From an uncultured eubacterium 1-6 (GTDB lineage Bacteria; Bacillota; Clostridia; Lachnospirales; Lachnospiraceae), in the NCBI GenBank assembly GCA_903789595.1, contig CAIFEZ010000023.1:1-57054 (forward strand): a stretch of 57,054 nucleotides of DNA. Direction: 5' to 3'. Numbering within the stretch: position 1 is the first letter of the stretch; each line of letters opens with the position of its first letter. This document shows, one piece after another, positions 57,007 to 57,054 of this stretch. Made by a program: the position numbers and the translations under genes. Under the pieces are notes generated by a model that was not told where the DNA came from, made no database searches, and was given only the letters and a program-made list of their open reading frames with translations.

Positions 57007-57054
57007 AACTTCCCACACCCAAAAGGTGTATTGAACCTTGAAAACTCAATAATG
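57007..57054 (+). other. Foreign sequence at the window end with a boxA-like word
   Basis: After the abrupt GH43 stop come ACACC/GGTGT (small hairpin) and CCTTGAAAACTCAATAATG, similar to the CTTTGAAAACTGAATA word at 21787 and to boxA-like sequences. It may be the left edge of another mobile element or leader. The window ends here. Confidence 0.3.

Overview
The window looks like a chromosomal stretch, possibly a whole contig, from a gut-type Firmicute, most likely Lachnospiraceae. The reasons are moderate GC, strong AGGAGG ribosome binding sites, TTGACA/TATAAT promoters, GPH sugar symporters beside GH78/GH3 glycosidases, ABC sugar importers without their own ATPase, and IS66/IS21/ISAs1 elements. 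No rRNA or tRNA gene was recognised and no species can be named from the sequence.

1-8.8 kb is a graveyard of mobile DNA. A macrodomain gene has lost its 5' end next to two hairpins that resemble an IS200/IS605 end. Two IS66-family elements are nested: the outer one (945-7052, target duplication GACGTAAC) carries the inner one (1064-3901, target duplication TTCTATGA) exactly at the start codon of its first gene. After it come a ParB-like gene cut by a decayed group II intron, fragments of an integrative element, and a 5'-truncated rhamnulose-1-phosphate aldolase gene.

9.4-19.7 kb is a rhamnoside/beta-glucoside utilisation cluster: AraC-type regulator, alpha/beta hydrolase, GH3 beta-glucosidase, GPH symporter, GH78 alpha-L-rhamnosidase and a second GPH symporter. 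Both glycosidases end in a similar helical tail, and a 44-bp tandem duplication has created a translationally coupled mini-ORF ahead of the first symporter.

19.8-25.9 kb holds a GAF-wHTH-BTAD (SARP-like) regulator followed by 11-bp-phased ACCG repeats, an Xre regulator whose Shine-Dalgarno sequence is locked in a hairpin, and an integration module: an 18-residue leader ORF, a boxA-like motif, a heavily structured RNA of about 330 nt ending in a terminator, a MazF-like toxin, a small excisionase-like protein and two tandem tyrosine recombinases. Duplicated hairpin-terminator repeats follow.

25.9-34.9 kb is a GC-richer MerR-controlled island (flavin reductase, CMD-cupin fusion, alpha/beta hydrolase) with a frameshifted regulator. 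It is followed by an ISAs1 element, an Rpn fragment, and an aldo/keto reductase pseudogene split by an IS21-family element.

35-57 kb is a large catabolic region. A GntR/HutC regulator, CaiB-type CoA-transferase, FGGY kinase, MaoC-like protein and ThDP enzyme share an 11-bp-spaced ATACAAT operator. A GntR/FCD regulator, LrgA/LrgB membrane pair, two iron-alcohol-dehydrogenase-like enzymes and two DHDPS-family aldolases share an operator GTACGACATCATAC, which sits just downstream of two divergent promoters. The second operon continues through a GH106-like glycosidase, an ABC sugar importer, a divergent GH78-like protein and a GH43 remnant. A plausible reading, which is inference, is that rhamnose-rich glycans are imported and cut, sugar acids are cleaved to pyruvate plus an aldehyde, the aldehyde is reduced, and the small acid is moved by LrgAB.
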